Positions 5,352-5,355 of a stretch of DNA of 5,355 nt are shown here, in pieces. The stretch is taken from contig JBIILZ010000180.1 in NCBI GenBank assembly GCA_044338255.1, forward strand, positions 1 through 5,355, given 5' to 3'. The stretch is from CAIUVD01 sp044338255 (GTDB lineage Bacteria > Planctomycetota > UBA11346). The notes under the pieces are model-generated. The model was not told the DNA's origin. It was given only the letters and a program-made list of their open reading frames with translations, and made no database searches. Numbering within the stretch: the first letter of the stretch is position 1; each line of letters opens with the position of its first letter. The position numbers and the translations under genes are program-made.

Positions 5352-5355
5352 ATCG

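Overview
This window looks like ordinary chromosome from a GC-rich bacterium. The PVC group (Verrucomicrobia, Planctomycetes and relatives) is my best guess. Three things point that way: strong G/C bias at third codon positions, a 7-bp GACCAG-type intergenic tandem array, and a palindromic intergenic element. Read as protein, that element gives ARASCPC, TGILPV or HGQDARA, strings I remember from spurious ORFs in those phyla. The assignment rests on memory and pattern, not on a marker gene.

Layout from left to right. Positions 1-257 may hold the 3' end of an unrecognised gene, with weak support. Positions 258-422 are gene-free and rich in short inverted repeats. Positions 423-723 are exactly 43 head-to-tail copies of a 7-bp unit. 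The array ends 3 bp before the stop codon of a minus-strand hemW (727-1833), a radical-SAM heme chaperone and the only gene here with a confident function. Upstream of hemW, and probably cotranscribed with it, is a minus-strand gene (1855-2805) for a protein with one N-terminal membrane segment and a long Pro/Ala/Thr-rich tail. The tail contains a perfect 3 x 21-bp internal repeat. Divergent from it, across about 138 bp, is a plus-strand gene (2944-3789). Its product has a disordered N-terminus, a RanBP2-like zinc finger, one membrane segment and a small beta-rich C-terminal domain. It converges with a minus-strand CoA-binding-domain gene (3794-4201), leaving 4 bp between the stop codons. A short 39-bp gap separates that gene from a divergent plus-strand gene (4241-5188) for an unrecognised Trp-rich soluble protein. 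The last 167 bp look like a 5' leader for a gene beyond the edge: a palindrome, a 37-codon mini-ORF, nested stems, and an AGGAG Shine-Dalgarno sequence that shares two bases with the mini-ORF stop.

I see no mobile element, CRISPR array, defence system, tRNA or rRNA. The genes look like housekeeping or conserved-hypothetical loci. The features most worth a second look are the repeat array with its G-quadruplex-capable stretches, the possible regulated leader at the right edge, and the divergent pair of unrecognised membrane-anchored proteins.
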